The notes under the pieces are model-generated. The model was not told the origin of the DNA, searched no databases, and was given only the letters and a program-made list of their open reading frames with translations. Of a stretch of DNA of 6,007 nucleotides, positions 5,453 to 6,007 are shown in pieces. The stretch is taken from the NCBI GenBank assembly GCA_030613665.1, contig JAUWLN010000105.1, positions 1-6,007 of the forward strand. Direction: 5' to 3'. A program made the position numbers and the translations under genes. This DNA is from Dehalococcoidia bacterium. Lineage in GTDB: Bacteria > Chloroflexota > Dehalococcoidia > Dehalococcoidales > RBG-16-60-22. How positions within the stretch are numbered: the first letter of the stretch is position 1; the number at the start of each line of letters is the position of its first letter.

Positions 5453-6007
5453 TTATTTCTGCTCCACGCCAATGATGTACCAGTCTTCCGGCGGCTCCTG
5501 GCCGGTATCAACTATCAGGTGAACAATATCAAGGTCAGGATACAGCCTCTTCAGGTCATTCAGGTCCACGGCTTCGAACTTCCTTTTATTGTTGAGGTAA
5601 GCCTGTTCGGTGAGCGCGTTTGATTCATAATTCTCCCTGGTCCGCGCCAGTATTCGCCTGAGGGACGCCTCCTGCGGACAGTCAGTTTGCAGGATAACAA
5701 ACCTGAGACTATGCTCCACCGCTATGGCTGCGGCGCGCCGCCTTAACAACTGGGTGACGAAGGTCGCGTCCAGTATCACCCCTTCACCCTTGTTAGCCAG
5801 AATTTCCTCAGCCCGCCGGAACATCTCATCATAGACCATGGTCCGCTTGTCCATATTGCCGGCCACCTTTTCGTCGAAAACGTCCTCATTTTTCAGCAGT
5901 TCCAGCCGGATAAGGTCGGTCCGCAGCAACGGGTAGCCGGTAACCCGGGCCACTTCCTCGGTGGTCTCGGTCTTCCAGGTGCCGGGAAGGCCGCCGGCGA
6001 TAAGCAC
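5453..6007 (-). CDS. AAA_33-type P-loop kinase-like protein (5' end at window edge)
   Basis: A small P-loop NTPase resembling the AAA_33 / zeta-toxin-like / gluconate-kinase-like group, which phosphorylate small molecules. 184 residues are visible, opening at a GTG exactly at the window edge (6005-6007). This may be the true start or only an internal codon, so I treat it as possibly partial. The N-terminal LIAGGLPGT-W-K-T is the Walker A loop, but the glycine before K12 is Trp11 (codon TGG) and T13 is followed by Glu. D31 in RTDLIRLEL is the likely substrate/base Asp. GVILDATF (76-83) is the Walker B-like strand, and the Arg-rich RRILARTREN (117-126) followed by NKRKFEAV is the lid, as in AAA_33 proteins. 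The substrate is not identifiable. It converges on the dUTPase-family gene with 6 bp between stop codons and no visible terminator. Confidence 0.85.
   Translation of the reverse strand: MLIAGGLPGTWKTETTEEVARVTGYPLLRTDLIRLELLKNEDVFDEKVAGNMDKRTMVYDEMFRRAEEILANKGEGVILDATFVTQLLRRRAAAIAVEHSLRFVILQTDCPQEASLRRILARTRENYESNALTEQAYLNNKRKFEAVDLNDLKRLYPDLDIVHLIVDTGQEPPEDWYIIGVEQK

Overview
The window looks like chromosomal DNA from a bacterium of the Chloroflexota, most likely a Dehalococcoidia-type lineage. This rests on the flavour of the GroEL protein (N-terminus MAKQIIFG, GPKGHPVALDKKWGAP, C-terminus PGGGMDYGM), the heat-shock CIRCE operator, and the set of small accessory genes. The taxonomic call is from memory of family resemblance and was not searched.

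Layout from left to right. Positions 1-74 hold the likely terminator of the groESL operon, with a run of 12 C. groEL (75-1694) and groES (1722-2018) are on the minus strand, with strong Shine-Dalgarno sites. They are driven by a sigma70-type promoter whose predicted start lies inside a perfect CIRCE (2065-2091). Divergently on the plus strand is a 78-residue XRE-type helix-turn-helix regulator (2295-2531). It is followed by a DUF2851-family gene (about 2725-4188). A HAD-superfamily hydrolase (4119-4817, minus) converges on the DUF2851 gene and overlaps its 3' end. A dUTPase/dCTP-deaminase-fold gene (4934-5446, plus) is divergent from the HAD gene. It converges, with a 6-bp gap, on an AAA_33-type P-loop kinase-like gene (5453-6007, minus) whose 5' end lies at the window edge.

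The most interesting signal is regulatory. The promoter of the XRE gene and a second promoter just after it, facing the DUF2851 gene, share one 29-bp architecture: a perfect TTGACA, 3 bp, then TACAC-N6-GTGTA, with the final TA forming the first two bases of the -10 box. Their spacers and flanks differ in sequence. This strongly suggests that one regulator, most simply the XRE protein itself, represses both its own gene and the DUF2851 gene. The XRE gene is predicted to be leaderless (start site at the A of its ATG), and the HAD gene nearly so.

Second-tier oddities are a Trp in place of the Walker A glycine in the kinase-like gene, the absence of the deaminase catalytic Glu in the dUTPase/Dcd-family gene, the antisense 3' overlap of DUF2851 and HAD, and an unexplained leader of about 150 nt in front of DUF2851. 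The two intergenic regions of note (2019-2294 and 2532-2724) contain the control sites described. The AT-rich stretch at 2161-2250 shows nothing else that I can name.
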